Shown here in pieces: positions 9,232 through 19,500 of a stretch of DNA of 64,000 nucleotides. Under the pieces are notes generated by a model, which worked only from the letters and a program-made list of their open reading frames with translations, was not told the origin of the DNA and did no database searches. The DNA lies in assembly GCA_965228955.1 (NCBI GenBank), contig OZ245848.1, positions 2,542,001 to 2,606,000 on the forward strand. The letters run 5' to 3'. This DNA comes from JANSWY01 sp965228955. Lineage in GTDB: Bacteria; Bacteroidota; Bacteroidia; Cytophagales; Cyclobacteriaceae. How positions within the stretch are numbered: position 1 is the stretch's first letter; each line of letters opens with the position of its first letter. The translations under genes and the position numbers were made by a program.

Positions 9232-9873
9232 ATGAGTGAGAATTCTGGAAACGGTAGTGGTAAAGTAGTTGGAATTATAATAATTATAGTTGTTGTAATT
9301 GCTGCTGGAGTAGGAGCTTGGTACTTTCTGAGTTACAAGCCAGAACAGGAAGCCAAAGAAAAAGCACGTCTTGAGGCAATTGCGAAGAAAAAGGCTGAAA
9401 AAGAAAAGAAAGCAAAAGCTGCACAGAAAAAGGCCAGATATAATAAGTTAATAGAAGACGGTGATCTTGCATTTAGCCAGGAGAATTGGGAGACCGCTAA
9501 TTCCCTTTACTCAGATGCTTCAACTTTGTACCCGAATGAGCAATATCCTAAGGATCAATTGTTGCTAGTTCAAGCCAAATTGGACGATTTGTCAGGATTG
9601 GAAATCCCTAGTGAACCAGGAGTAGTACAAACTATTTCTTCCGCTACCGATAGATATTATATCATAGTCTCTAGTAGCATTGACGATGATCTGGCATTTG
9701 ATTATGCAAATAAGTTGGCTTCTGAAGGCAATGCAGTTAAGGTTATTGAGCCTTACAATGACAAGAAGTTTTATAGGGTTTCGTTAGCTGATTTTGCCAC
9801 AGTAGATGAAGCTGAGTCATCTACAGAAAATTTTTCCTCATACGGTGAGGGAGTATGGGTTCTCAAGTATTAA
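9232..9873 (+). CDS. Membrane-anchored SPOR-domain protein
   Basis: In this 213-residue protein a short polar N-terminus precedes one membrane helix (about 11-33). A Lys/Ala/Glu-rich coiled coil (about 38-70) follows, then a TPR-like helical pair ('YNKLIEDGDLAFSQENWETANSLYSDA') and a C-terminal SPOR domain (about 140-213, 'RYYIIVSSSIDDDLAFDYANKLASEG'). SPOR domains bind denuded glycan strands of peptidoglycan, often at division sites. The topology suggests an inner-membrane protein with its coiled coil crossing the periplasm. It has its own promoter region (9107-9231) and is followed by a 700-bp non-coding stretch. Confidence 0.85.
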   Translation: MSENSGNGSGKVVGIIIIIVVVIAAGVGAWYFLSYKPEQEAKEKARLEAIAKKKAEKEKKAKAAQKKARYNKLIEDGDLAFSQENWETANSLYSDASTLYPNEQYPKDQLLLVQAKLDDLSGLEIPSEPGVVQTISSATDRYYIIVSSSIDDDLAFDYANKLASEGNAVKVIEPYNDKKFYRVSLADFATVDEAESSTENFSSYGEGVWVLKY

Positions 9874-10496
9874 TATTTTCATCTTTTCTCTCTTCAAAGA
9901 GAATCATAATGAGGAGCCACAAGGCTTTGAGCTGTTTAAAGTTTGTTGATTTGCAGCAAACTTTAAAACCATTTTCATTTATCACAAAACTCTTAATATT
10001 CTCATTAAGGTGATCGCTTCACCATGAATAAGTAGATCATCGACTTAAGAAAATCCTATTTCCAGAATTCAGGCTGCTGAAATTCAAGGTTTAGGAAATA
10101 ATCGTTAAATTTTTATCACCTTCCAGTACTGAAATTATTGCAGGTAGTAAGATGTCCCAGTCTAATAGAATAACATACTGTCTTAGTACTTCAGCTCCAT
10201 TTATTTGGTTCTCTCTAATTACTATTAGAAGAACCATTTCTTCCAGAACCTCAATTGATTGATATTAAATCAAAATAAGTCCATTTTACTTTTTTTAGGT
10301 TTGGGATTGTATTGTTCATTATTGTTACGTTCTAGTTTTATTTTTTACACAACAAGAGTAGTGTTCAAAACATAAGCATAACCAGAAACCACAACATTCC
10401 AGGATACAACTACAACTAAAATTACAACCTATTTACCCCTAAATTGGGGATATCTTCATTAAATAAGGCTGAATATTATCTGGATTTTTCTAAAAA

Positions 10497-10512
10497 TACC
10501 TATGAGTGGGTA
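10497..10512. promoter_or_regulatory. NarL-type 7-2-7 operator, site 1
   Basis: TACCTAT-GA-GTGGGTA fits the known NarL 7-2-7 consensus (TACYYMT-N2-AKRRGTA) at 13 of 14 defined positions. It lies 61 bp before the start at 10574. The flanks, AAAA upstream and TTGAATT running on from GGTA, are identical to those of site 2 at 23991. The likely binder is the NarL-type regulator encoded at 27906. Confidence 0.6.
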
Positions 10513-10534
10513 TTGAATTTTCCTAACCAAAAAA

Positions 10535-10565
10535 GTTAATTACATTCACTATTAAAGTAATTAAC
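10535..10565. promoter_or_regulatory. 9-bp-arm inverted repeat before 10574
   Basis: GTTAATTAC (10535-10543) and GTAATTAAC (10557-10565) are exact reverse complements with a 13-base spacer, ending 8 bp before the ATG. It could be an operator or a 5'-leader hairpin covering the start region. There is no T-run. Confidence 0.45.
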
Positions 10566-10573
10566 GAGAGCAC

Positions 10574-11098
10574 ATGAAAAGATTAGCGATTACAATCATT
10601 TTTATTCTATCATTGAGTATTCAAGCAGAATGTCAAGAAAATAAATACTTCGTTACATTTTATGCTTACGCTGCAGGAATTCAGGATGGAGTCACACCTG
10701 GGCATGTCATAATTGCATTTGGTTATGAAGACTTTGAAAATAGCAAGTCTGTTAGTGATGGAGCCTGGGGGTTTTACCCAAAAGGAACCGTAACCAAAAT
10801 AGCAAATCTATTTTTTGACGGAGATGTTCAAACTGGGATAGTTAAATCAGATGTTTCTAAATGGTTACAAAAAGACCTGATAGAAGCTAGAGTAAGCAAG
10901 GTAGTTAGTCAGGAAAAGTATAGTAAAGCCCTTGCTATAATTGATCAATGGAAATCAAATGAGGATTATCACATCCTGAGACATAGTTGTGTCCACTTTG
11001 GAGCTGCTATTGCAAAAGCTATTGATATGAATGTTCCCGATGATGTAGACCTAACATTCCCTGAAACCTTTCTTAACAACCTGGCTTCTCAAAACTAA
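10574..11098 (+). CDS. Exported permuted-papain-fold (NlpC/LRAT-like) putative hydrolase
   Basis: This 174-residue protein has a signal peptide (about 1-20). 'TPGHVIIAFG' with His44 comes first, and 'HILRHSCVHFGAAIAKAI' with Cys139 comes near the C-terminus. His before Cys is the order seen in circularly permuted NlpC/P60, LRAT and DUF4105-type thiol enzymes, where the pair forms the catalytic dyad. The conserved 'WGFYP' block after the His is also typical of such proteins. A cysteine peptidase, amidase or acyltransferase acting in the periplasm is plausible; the substrate is unknown. It is the first gene of the ExbB/ExbD-like unit, 26 bp before the next gene. Confidence 0.55.
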   Translation: MKRLAITIIFILSLSIQAECQENKYFVTFYAYAAGIQDGVTPGHVIIAFGYEDFENSKSVSDGAWGFYPKGTVTKIANLFFDGDVQTGIVKSDVSKWLQKDLIEARVSKVVSQEKYSKALAIIDQWKSNEDYHILRHSCVHFGAAIAKAIDMNVPDDVDLTFPETFLNNLASQN

Positions 11099-11124
11099 GA
11101 TCAACCCTAAATAATCAGACCGAT

Positions 11125-11637
11125 ATGAAAAAGATGTTTACGACTCTCTTCTTAAAAAGAGAATGGTTACTTTACGTACTATCATTTGCAGTATCTTTCG
11201 TATTTACTGTTTTAATATTTTTAGTCCTGAACGGCGGCTATGACAAGAAACTTAGAAGTCAATTACTAGAAAGCGAAAGTACTTTAGCTAAAAAACAAAT
11301 AGAACTGACTTTCAAGTATCATCATCTCAACAATGATGCATCATGGAGTCAAGACATTGATAAGAATAATGAGGCATTTTTATCGATGTGGAATTCTTTT
11401 GCAGATTCAGCTTCTAAAACAAAATACACATCAAGCCTTGGCTACTTGATGCTGTACAATGACCAAACCATTACAGATTATTCACAAGCCAGAGAGGGCT
11501 TATTATTCCCTTATATTAAAAGCCCAAATATTTCTCTAAACGATGTAATGAACGAACTGGATTTTTCGAAACTCCAGAAATATTTTGGTGATGAAGGTGT
11601 GGATAACGTTAAACGATTCTTTTCTCTGGAGCTATAG
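11125..11637 (+). CDS. N-terminal part of an interrupted ExbB-like protein (membrane helix plus periplasmic domain)
   Basis: This 170-residue frame starts at an ATG and ends at TAG (11635-11637). It has one membrane helix (about 14-36) with basic residues before it, then a soluble, mostly helical region with 'SQLLESESTLAKKQIELTFKYHHL'. Taken alone it matches no family I know. The same frame stays open after the TAG straight into the MotA/TolQ/ExbB-like region without a good internal start, so I read it as the front of one longer gene. Loss of continuity could be a nonsense mutation, a sequence error or programmed readthrough. Confidence 0.6.
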   Translation: MKKMFTTLFLKREWLLYVLSFAVSFVFTVLIFLVLNGGYDKKLRSQLLESESTLAKKQIELTFKYHHLNNDASWSQDIDKNNEAFLSMWNSFADSASKTKYTSSLGYLMLYNDQTITDYSQAREGLLFPYIKSPNISLNDVMNELDFSKLQKYFGDEGVDNVKRFFSLEL

Positions 11638-11688
11638 GATCAACTGGACAGGTTAAAGTCTCAAGATGCATATGCAAATAGAAGATAC

Positions 11689-12465
11689 TTGAATGGTTCA
11701 ATCCAGTTTTTAACGTTTTGGGTAGCTATTGTCGGAGTACTCATGCTTTTTGCTTTCATGGGAAGCATTTGGGTTGAGAAACGGAGTTTACATGATGCAA
11801 TTATCTCGTTTGACATTCCTGAAAACACAGATAATTATCAAGTCGGTCAACTATCAGAAACAATGACCAAGCTAAGAGCACAACAGGCAGATACTTTTTC
11901 TAAGCTCAGAGAAATGCTCATTAACACAGTAAGTACATTTAATTGGAGAGGAAAAGAAGAGGCTGAAAATACACTAAATCTTGAAATCCAGGAGCTAAGA
12001 GAAAACATGGAGAGTAGATTTGGAATGATTAAGTACTTTGCCTGGGCGGTTCCGTCAATTGGATTTATTGGTACGGTAATCGGAATTGGTGATGCACTTG
12101 GTAATGCACATAATGTTATCGGCCAAACTGCTGAATATCAAACAAAAGGACAAATTCAGCTGATAACAGGACAATTGGGGATAGCATTTGATACGACCTT
12201 AATTTCACTACTATTATCAATTATTCTGGTTTTGTTAATTCATGTACTTACGCGTAGAGAGGAACACCTAATCTCATCGGCAGTATCTACAGTCAAAAGA
12301 GAATTACTGCAAAAAATTGCACCCCTCGAAAGGGCTAATAAGTTAAGACGATTCAACTTACTGTTAGAATCACTAAAGTCCCATACTTCACCAGCTGAAT
12401 TACAGACTGAGCCGTTTGTAAGCCTGAAGAATCACCTCGAAAATGAAATGAATAGCCAAAATTAA
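11689..12465 (+). CDS. MotA/TolQ/ExbB-family proton channel protein (C-terminal part)
   Basis: The frame can start only at TTG 11689 or at an ATG inside the first membrane helix; no suitable ATG precedes it. It encodes a membrane helix (IQFLTFWVAIVGVLMLFAF), a cytoplasmic helical domain of about 90 residues, then two helices. 'AWAVPSIGFIGTVIGIGDAL' and 'QLGIAFDTTLISLLLSIILVL' are the paired pore helices of the MotA/TolQ/ExbB family, whose pentamers carry protons around a stator dimer. The Thr residues in GTVIGIG and FDTTLIS sit where the pore polar residues are found. Its stop is 4 bp before the first ExbD-like gene, its expected partner. Confidence 0.8.
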   Translation: MNGSIQFLTFWVAIVGVLMLFAFMGSIWVEKRSLHDAIISFDIPENTDNYQVGQLSETMTKLRAQQADTFSKLREMLINTVSTFNWRGKEEAENTLNLEIQELRENMESRFGMIKYFAWAVPSIGFIGTVIGIGDALGNAHNVIGQTAEYQTKGQIQLITGQLGIAFDTTLISLLLSIILVLLIHVLTRREEHLISSAVSTVKRELLQKIAPLERANKLRRFNLLLESLKSHTSPAELQTEPFVSLKNHLENEMNSQN

Positions 12466-12469
12466 TGGT

Positions 12470-12958
12470 ATGGCAAAGAGTAGAGAAATTGAAGTATTTG
12501 GCCTTTCATTTATGGATTTGATTTCATGTGGTTTAGGTGGTATGCTCGTGCTGATGTTTATTTTCTCAACACTTGTGAATGCTAATGGTGTAGCCACACC
12601 TACAAAAGCAGAAACTAAGGGTAAGTCTGTAGCGGAATTAGAAAGAGAGATGATCTTTAATACACAATTCACTTTGAAAGTTGTTGTAGATGACCAGGCT
12701 ATCTCCATAAAACCTATTTCTCAAAAAGACTTAATTATTGGCAGTGGTATTGACCGAAGTGGCACAAAATCAAGCCATTTATTCATGTTTAACGGCTCCA
12801 ACAAAATTGTGAAAAAAGTGACGTTTCAGATTGATGGGGGATACCCAACTGGATATGCCCAAATCCTTGGCAAGGAAAGAGAGATCATTCCTGATAGCAC
12901 AAGCATTATTCAGGTTATTAAGGACAAAACACACTACAAATTAAAATTCGAAAGATGA
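12470..12958 (+). CDS. ExbD/MotB-like stator subunit A
   Basis: This 162-residue protein has a short basic cytoplasmic N-terminus, one membrane helix starting 'VFGLSFMDLISCGLGGMLVL' and a periplasmic domain of about 120 residues. Asp16 lies at the start of the helix, where ExbD, TolR and MotB carry their essential proton-binding Asp. No OmpA-like peptidoglycan-binding domain is present; the periplasmic part is beta-rich and unrecognised. It sits 4 bp after the ExbB-like gene and overlaps the next gene by 4 bp (ATGA), so the channel and both stator genes should be made together. The assignment rests on topology, Asp and context rather than full-length similarity. Confidence 0.65.
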   Translation: MAKSREIEVFGLSFMDLISCGLGGMLVLMFIFSTLVNANGVATPTKAETKGKSVAELEREMIFNTQFTLKVVVDDQAISIKPISQKDLIIGSGIDRSGTKSSHLFMFNGSNKIVKKVTFQIDGGYPTGYAQILGKEREIIPDSTSIIQVIKDKTHYKLKFER

Positions 12959-13566
12959 GTAAAAAAGAAATATCCGTATTCTCACTATCGCTATTGGATT
13001 TGTTGTTTTGTGCATTTGGCGGAGTTATAGTACTCACAGTGGTTTTTTCTGCAATCATTAAATATGAACAGGCACAAACCGAAAAATCACCTCAAGCAGC
13101 TTTTACAATAAATGTTGAATATACCAAAGCGAACATTTTTCCATCAACTTGGAAAGCGGAACTTCGTATTGATCCACCCGGTCAAAGTAGAACCAGATAC
13201 ATTCGAGACGGGTTAAATGTATTTGAAAATCGAGATTTTGTTTACATCCGAGAGATGGATAACATTTCCAGAGGCTCATTCCAAATGGGTTTTGAAGGAA
13301 ACTTGCGATTCTTAGAGTCTGAGGTATCAGTTCAGGACACTTTACACATATCCCTTTATGAAGATTCTGATTTTCCATTAATGAACTCATGGAATAATCG
13401 TTCAGGTGAAGTGCTTATTTCGGCCACAATTTATAGAGCCGGAGAACTTCCTAAATTAGTAGAGCTACCAGCAATAAACGCAAATAGGCTTTACAATTTT
13501 CAACAATCAATACCTATTGTTATAAAACTACAAAACAAGGAACTGAGCTTATCAATTCTTCCTTGA
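12955..13566 (+). CDS. ExbD/MotB-like stator subunit B (paralogue of A)
   Basis: This 203-residue protein has an N-terminus 'KKEISVFSLSLLDLLFCAFG' that aligns without gaps with the upstream gene ('REIEVFGLSFMDLISCGLGG'), including the membrane Asp (Asp15) and the Cys-x-x-Gly-Gly pattern. The periplasmic domain (about 36-203) is beta-rich with 'PGQSRTRYIRDGLNVFENRDFVYIRE' and differs from that of subunit A. Two different stator chains behind one channel gene suggest a heterodimeric stator, as in some ExbD pairs. It overlaps the previous gene by 4 bp and is followed 16 bp later by the giant gene. Confidence 0.65.
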   Translation: MSKKEISVFSLSLLDLLFCAFGGVIVLTVVFSAIIKYEQAQTEKSPQAAFTINVEYTKANIFPSTWKAELRIDPPGQSRTRYIRDGLNVFENRDFVYIREMDNISRGSFQMGFEGNLRFLESEVSVQDTLHISLYEDSDFPLMNSWNNRSGEVLISATIYRAGELPKLVELPAINANRLYNFQQSIPIVIKLQNKELSLSILP

Positions 13567-13582
13567 ACAAAAATATTACGCC

Positions 13583-16500
13583 ATGTTACGATTTGCAATT
13601 CTAATTATCATAACTCTTTCCATTCAATTGAATGCTTCTTATTCCAGGCAATTGAAACCACAAGAATCACTTCCACAAATTATAAACCTATATGGAGAAG
13701 GACCCGGTCTAAAATTCTTTATCGAAAATGAAGGTTCCAAACTATCAAAAATCAGCGATGTTTTGAATGGAAATATTGAGGATACTGTATTCACAATTAG
13801 CCAGTTGCGTTTATACGACTTTTTAAAACGATACACCCAGACTCAAAATAACCTTCCACTAAATAATTTCTCTTCAAAGGAAGTAGCCAAATACGCTGTT
13901 GAGTACATGCGTTCCCTGGAGTCGCAGAGAAAAACCGCTGATGTAATTTATGACCATGTTAAACAAAAAGCAGCCAATTGGTTAACTCCAGAGGATGCAG
14001 ATATAAACTCAAGAAGGTTAGTGGAAGGCCTTGAATTACTTGGTAGAGGCACGCTAAGAGCTGTTATTGAACTGGAAGCCGGAGACATTGAAGGCTTGTC
14101 AAATAAGATGAATGAAGTAAGTATTCATAAGATACTTAAAGGCCTGGCCAAAATACAACGAAAGGCCAAGGAACTGGACTTTCAAAAAATTGATGCATTG
14201 GGTGAACCAAATTGGATTGGAAGTAGCGCAGCTACCTACAGTAACGACTTAAGGCAAAGTTTTCAAATATTAATGAAACCCATCGATAAAAGAAAATTAA
14301 CTAATTATCATTCTCACTTAAAGGCCCTAGTCGACTTCCAAACAGCATACTCAAAACTACTTGGTGGAGCATTTGAGTATTACGTTACCAGTGGTTGGAA
14401 TTTAGACAGTGAACTTACCATCACTAACAATACACCAATTATTGCTTTACAAGAAAGATGGAAAGAGATTGAAGATATCTATAAGCTACGGTTCAATAAG
14501 GACCTATCCGTTCCATCTGATCAAGCACTAAACTGGATGATCACTGACCTAAAAGAGGATTATTTTGAATTTCGATTATTGCTGAGAGACCTAAAAGTAA
14601 TCAGTGATATTCCTGGTGAAATTACTGTTCTTTCAAAGAATAAGGTAGACAAAGTAATGGATAGTGTTGTCACTGCCTGGAATAGTGTTTTGGCAGATGC
14701 CCAATTAAGCATAGATACAACTAAGGCGTCTTTATCTCAATTAGTAGAATTGGGCATACCGAAAATAGCAAAAAGCTTGCTTGGTGATCAATTGGCAAAC
14801 CTCGACAGTATCTATCAAAATGCAATCTTATCAGAAATGGGATGGGCTATTGATCAACTTGATAGTCTGATCATGGATGAACCAGAAAAACAGAAATTAA
14901 CATCTCTTGTTGCTACTATCTCAAATCATTTAGATCAGATAGAAAAGATAATTGAAGATCCGAAGATATTAGGTGACCAAATTCTTCAGAACTATGAATT
15001 GCGAACAGAATGGCAAGGGAATAGTAAAGTAAGGTATGTGTTGATTGAGAAATCGGAAATCGCAAACAATCAGCAGGCACTGATAAGAGTAATACCAACC
15101 GGAATAAAGACGCCTTGGATCAATATTGACCCATCGCTTTGGGAAAAAGATTTGGATGACTTCACAAATGAATGGAATGACCAGTTGAATGGATTGCAAT
15201 TGCTTGTAAATCAGGAAATTGAAACTTGGTTAAAAAGTCATGGATTCCCAGGAGAATTAGTAGCTAATTTTAATGATTTGGAAGTAAGTGGCGGGATACC
15301 TTTTCCATGGCTAGGAAGACAGTGGAAACTTTCTTTTGGAAGCACGGCCTCTGCTCAGGGTGATACAATTCTATTCAACTTCAATGATCTGGATGATCCT
15401 GAATTTTGGTCTACTCAAATCGAAAAAATTGCACAGGAAGAATTTGATGCTTACCGAAATCAAATAGAAGTAGAATTAAAAGATTACTGGAAGTTGTTGG
15501 TTAATACCTCAGATATAACCATTCCAGAAGATATACAGGGTTACCTAAGGGGTGATCAATTGGTCTATACTTATGATGCAGGTAATTTTGACCAGTCATT
15601 AACAGGAGCAACATTGACTTTTGTTATTCAAGAAGATTCCTACGAAATTAATTATGATGTACCTGAAGCCGTCTTAATAGGAAAAATCCAAAGGCTAATT
15701 CCCCACATTGAAATTAGGGATCTAAAACAAGATGAAACAGGTATCCATACCAAAATATGGTTCGCATTTGATATTAATAATCCAATTTACATTGGTGATT
15801 TTAAGATTTTCAAAAATGGGCAAATAACTGCTCAATCATTAAATCAAGGTAACGTTCTGCTTACTTTAGATGGTAACTTTAAGATCAAACTAATTGGTCC
15901 GAGCTTTGAAAACAACACTCTAAAATGGTCCAATATAGTTTTTCAGGATATTCCTTATCACTTATCTGAACTAAAGGAGCTTAATGCTGAACTAGGATTG
16001 AAAATAAGCTTTTTACCTGAATTCGACATTCAATTTGATCATAGGAATGACTCAAAAGAGATCCTTTCCAGAGTTTTAACGTCTTCCCTAAATACAAGAG
16101 GGTTACTTCCTCCTGGAGTAAAAGTCAAAGACGTGAAAATTGATAAAAATGGTATCTATCCTAGATTTGAAATCGATCCCAAGCTTCAGCAGAATGTAGA
16201 AGCGGCTATTAATACAGAAATCAATAATCTGTGTACTGAAATAGAAAAAGTAGGAGTACAAATCCTACAGGATGTACGAGTAATAGAATTCGGAAAGCAA
16301 GCAGAAGCAATATACGCAAATGTCGAATCCTGGAAATTAGATGAAAAGGCAAATGCTATAGAAGTTCTAAAAGATGTAATCCAATCTCCAGAAGACCCAC
16401 AAGCTGTGAGTAGACTAATGGCATTGGTTAACAACGATGACCAAATTGTACTAGAAAGTGGAATGGTTATAGAAATCGATGAACGTAACAATGCAATTGA

Positions 16501-19500
16501 AGAACTCGGACTGATAATTGATGGATTTGATTGTGATGGTGATCCGGTAATAACCATTGAATTTGATGACAATGGACTTCAACCAAATATCGACAAGTGT
16601 CTTGGAAAATTTATTGAAAGCTTGGTAAACAGTGAAATTGATGATGATAATGTTTCAATAGTATTTCAAGCCAACCAAATGAGGTTAGTGGTTTCTGGAT
16701 TTAGCCAAATTGTGAATTTAGAAATGTATGTAGGGTTAGATGGTAAGGTAAGTTGGAATTATTCAGCCGAAGATATTGCTTCCGCAATTATAGAACCTTA
16801 TTTGAACGAGGTAGAGGAAATTGCCACTGAACAATTACAAAACTTAGGATTAGAAGTAACCAACGATCTGGTCGTAATCGCTGAAAATGTCCTTAACGAA
16901 TGGGAAAACGTACTTTCGCAACTAGGTTTCTCTCTAATCAATAGACCTCAACTTGAGCAGCAATTAAGATCCGCAAGTGACCCAATAGCCCTTTCCGAAA
17001 TGGAGTTGAATGCAAAAATTACTGCTATGAGTGGTATGCTAACAGGAACAACAATTGAAAATGTGGGTTTAAAGATTTCAAATGGATTAATTCCTGACTT
17101 CTCAAAATGTACAGCCAATTTAAATGCAGTCCGAAACAGAATAAATGAGTGGTCATCAACCTTGCTACAGATTGATAAGGATCCAATTCTAAGTGAAGGA
17201 GTTATTTCGGCAAGGTTGCTGATTCAAATTCCAGATTTTAATACTGTTCCAGTGAACCTGAGAATTGATTTGTCAAAAGGACGTGTTGAAACTAGTTCAT
17301 GGGAAGACCTGTTAATGGCAGAAATTGTAAAGGTTATTAATCAAAAGTTATTACCTCATAAAATGAATAATTCAGATGTCTCAATAGAGTTAGTATCTGC
17401 TTCAAATTCATCTGCCAAGTTAATCATTAAATGCATCGTAACTGTTTCAACAGGTGGTGATTTTGACTTTCCAATACCAGCCTCTCTAATCATAGACTTT
17501 GACTCGGGTAAAGTAGAAATCTCTGAAGATGGAGATTTAAAATCTCTTTTCATGGGTGTTGCCGGAGAAGTCTTACAAGTATTAAGTCTACCGCTCTTAG
17601 AAGGAAATAAATGGCTAAAAAGTGTAGACCTATACCCAAAAGGAGGAATACCAGAAGGGATTATAGTAACTGGTGAGGCACCATTGTGGGGTGTTGCTAA
17701 AATTGAAATACCAGGCTTAATCATATCGCACAAAGGAGTCCGATTAGGTGAAGCGGGGATCAAAATAAACTTTGGAGGAGCAAGAGCACCTATTCCACCT
17801 TTCGAACTAGTAGAACCCGCTGGAGAAATTAAAGGAACTAACCTTTCAATTTCTGCAAAACTAACTGTCAGTTCACCACCATCACCTATACCAGAATCAG
17901 AAAGAATTATTTACGCCAAAGGAACATTTACTGTTGATTTGAAGAAACCTTTAAGGTGGACTACCCAAACGGATCTTGTTGCATTACAAGTATTTAACCT
18001 TGGTTATTCAAGACAAGTGCTGGACATTGGTAAGGGAACCTATGAAATGGAAATAGATTTCGGAGGACCATTGAAAGAAATAATTGCCATACAAGGTAAT
18101 GGCAAATTGGAAGCTAAGGGACCAAGAGTAAATGCATATGGAAAAATGCTAATGTTTGGTGAACCAATGGCCACTGGGGTATTAAAACTAGATCTGGCAA
18201 ATCAGACTATATATGCTGATTCCAAAATAGATATTCCAGTTACAGGATCAGTAGGGAGTCACTTTAGTACAGGCCGACACTTCTCAAACCCCACTATTGG
18301 AGCAACAGAGACATTTAAAATTTTAAAGTTTGAATTAGGCGGAACAAAATTCCTGGTTAGTCCAAATATAGCTTCAGCAAATTTCTCTGTTATTGGTATG
18401 TCAATGACCTTACAAGTGCCTGGTTACAAGCAGCTTGATGAAAAGGCATTCGAGAAATTATTAAAGAATTTATTAAGTCCGGACTTCTCTAATATTGATG
18501 AAGCCTTATTAGCATTACTCTCTGGAGACATCACTATCAATCCATTCAGTGGATTTGGACCTGGAGGTGGTGGAATAGGAGGTAATGATGGTGATGGAGG
18601 AGATGGCGGATCGTCTGGGTCCTCCGGTGGAAATGGTGATTCAGGTTATGGCAATACAACTGGTGCAAAAAGTCAAAGCAGTGCTTCAGCTGGAACTGGT
18701 AATTCAGCAGGAAATCTTCAAGGAAATGTAGCGATTCCTCCAGTTAAGTTAGAAACTCCGGTAGTCTCACCAACTGCAAATGGTACAACCCCAGCCTTAA
18801 TACCCGGATCTTTTTCTTTCCCATTAAGAAATGTTGACGGTATTTATCGTGTATTCAGAACAAACTCTCAGGACGCCACAGAAAACCAACCTTTAAGTTT
18901 TATTGATTCCAAATATATTTCTGATCACTTCATTTCCACAACAGGAAATGAGTACCAAAGTGCAGGGTTTTTCCTAAATGCTTCCAGTGATTACTATGTG
19001 CATGTTCTCAAACAAAATCTCCAAGGCAGTTCTTGTCCAGGCGACCATGGTGTTGTTCACTGGTACGCTGGCAAAGACCTGGGAAAAACAAAGCATATCG
19101 AAATGCCTCTTCATGATCTTGAAGGAATGATTGGGTCTTTGTGCTATTCATCACTTCCTGGCAGAATATCAGGCGATCCAGCTTTAGGTAATTGGTTACG
19201 AAACTTCAGTTTAGCTGTAGGAAATAGAACATTTGAACTAAATGATTCTCAGTTAATTGCTAAATCTCCAGGAAGTGCATTTAAACTTAGTGCACCGTCA
19301 GGGATGTATGCGGTGGCTATTAGGTTTTACAACAGTTTGAATCACACTTTGATAATTGGAACTAAAGATGGAGGGCAAGTAATCAATATACCTGAAATGC
19401 ACCTTATTGCCAATAATTCAAGTGCGCAAACAAGCCTTCTTCAGATAGCCCAGAAACATGCAAATGTTGGAATTGGATTATACGAAAGTGGTGGAACATT

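Larger units (their letters stand above)
9874..10573. other. 700-bp non-coding region with hairpins
   Basis: No convincing reading frame was found on either strand. Just after the SPOR gene a small hairpin (TTCTCT 9886-9891, AGAGAA 9898-9903) could end transcription. A longer one has perfect 11-bp arms, TTTAAAGTTTG (9935-9945) and CAAACTTTAAA (9957-9967), extendable inward to 14 pairs with one G-T. The right end carries a NarL-like site (10497-10512) and a 9-bp-arm dyad (10535-10565). The rest is AT-rich without features I can name; a small RNA is possible but unsupported. Confidence 0.5.
11125..12465 (+). pseudogene. Reconstructed single ExbB-like gene interrupted by one in-frame TAG
   Basis: Both frames lie in the same phase with no stop other than TAG at codon 171. 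The bridging codons read DQLDRLKSQDAYANRRYLNG, a hydrophilic helix that leads naturally into the next membrane helix. The joined 446-residue protein would have helices near 14-36, 193-215, 305-325 and 353-378. That gives inside-out-inside-out-inside topology with the pore helices correctly placed. All neighbours are intact, so the operon does not look generally decayed. 'Pseudogene' is the nearest available label; readthrough or sequence error are equally possible. Confidence 0.55.

Noticed and set aside
9874..10573. A tRNA or structured RNA gene in the 700-bp gap
   Set aside because: No cloverleaf, T-loop or anticodon-stem pattern was found; only simple hairpins are visible.
16186..16572. 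Minus-strand frame of 128 codons inside the giant gene
   Set aside because: Ser/Ile-rich shadow of the coding strand, without domain or start context; the plus-strand frame is continuous.
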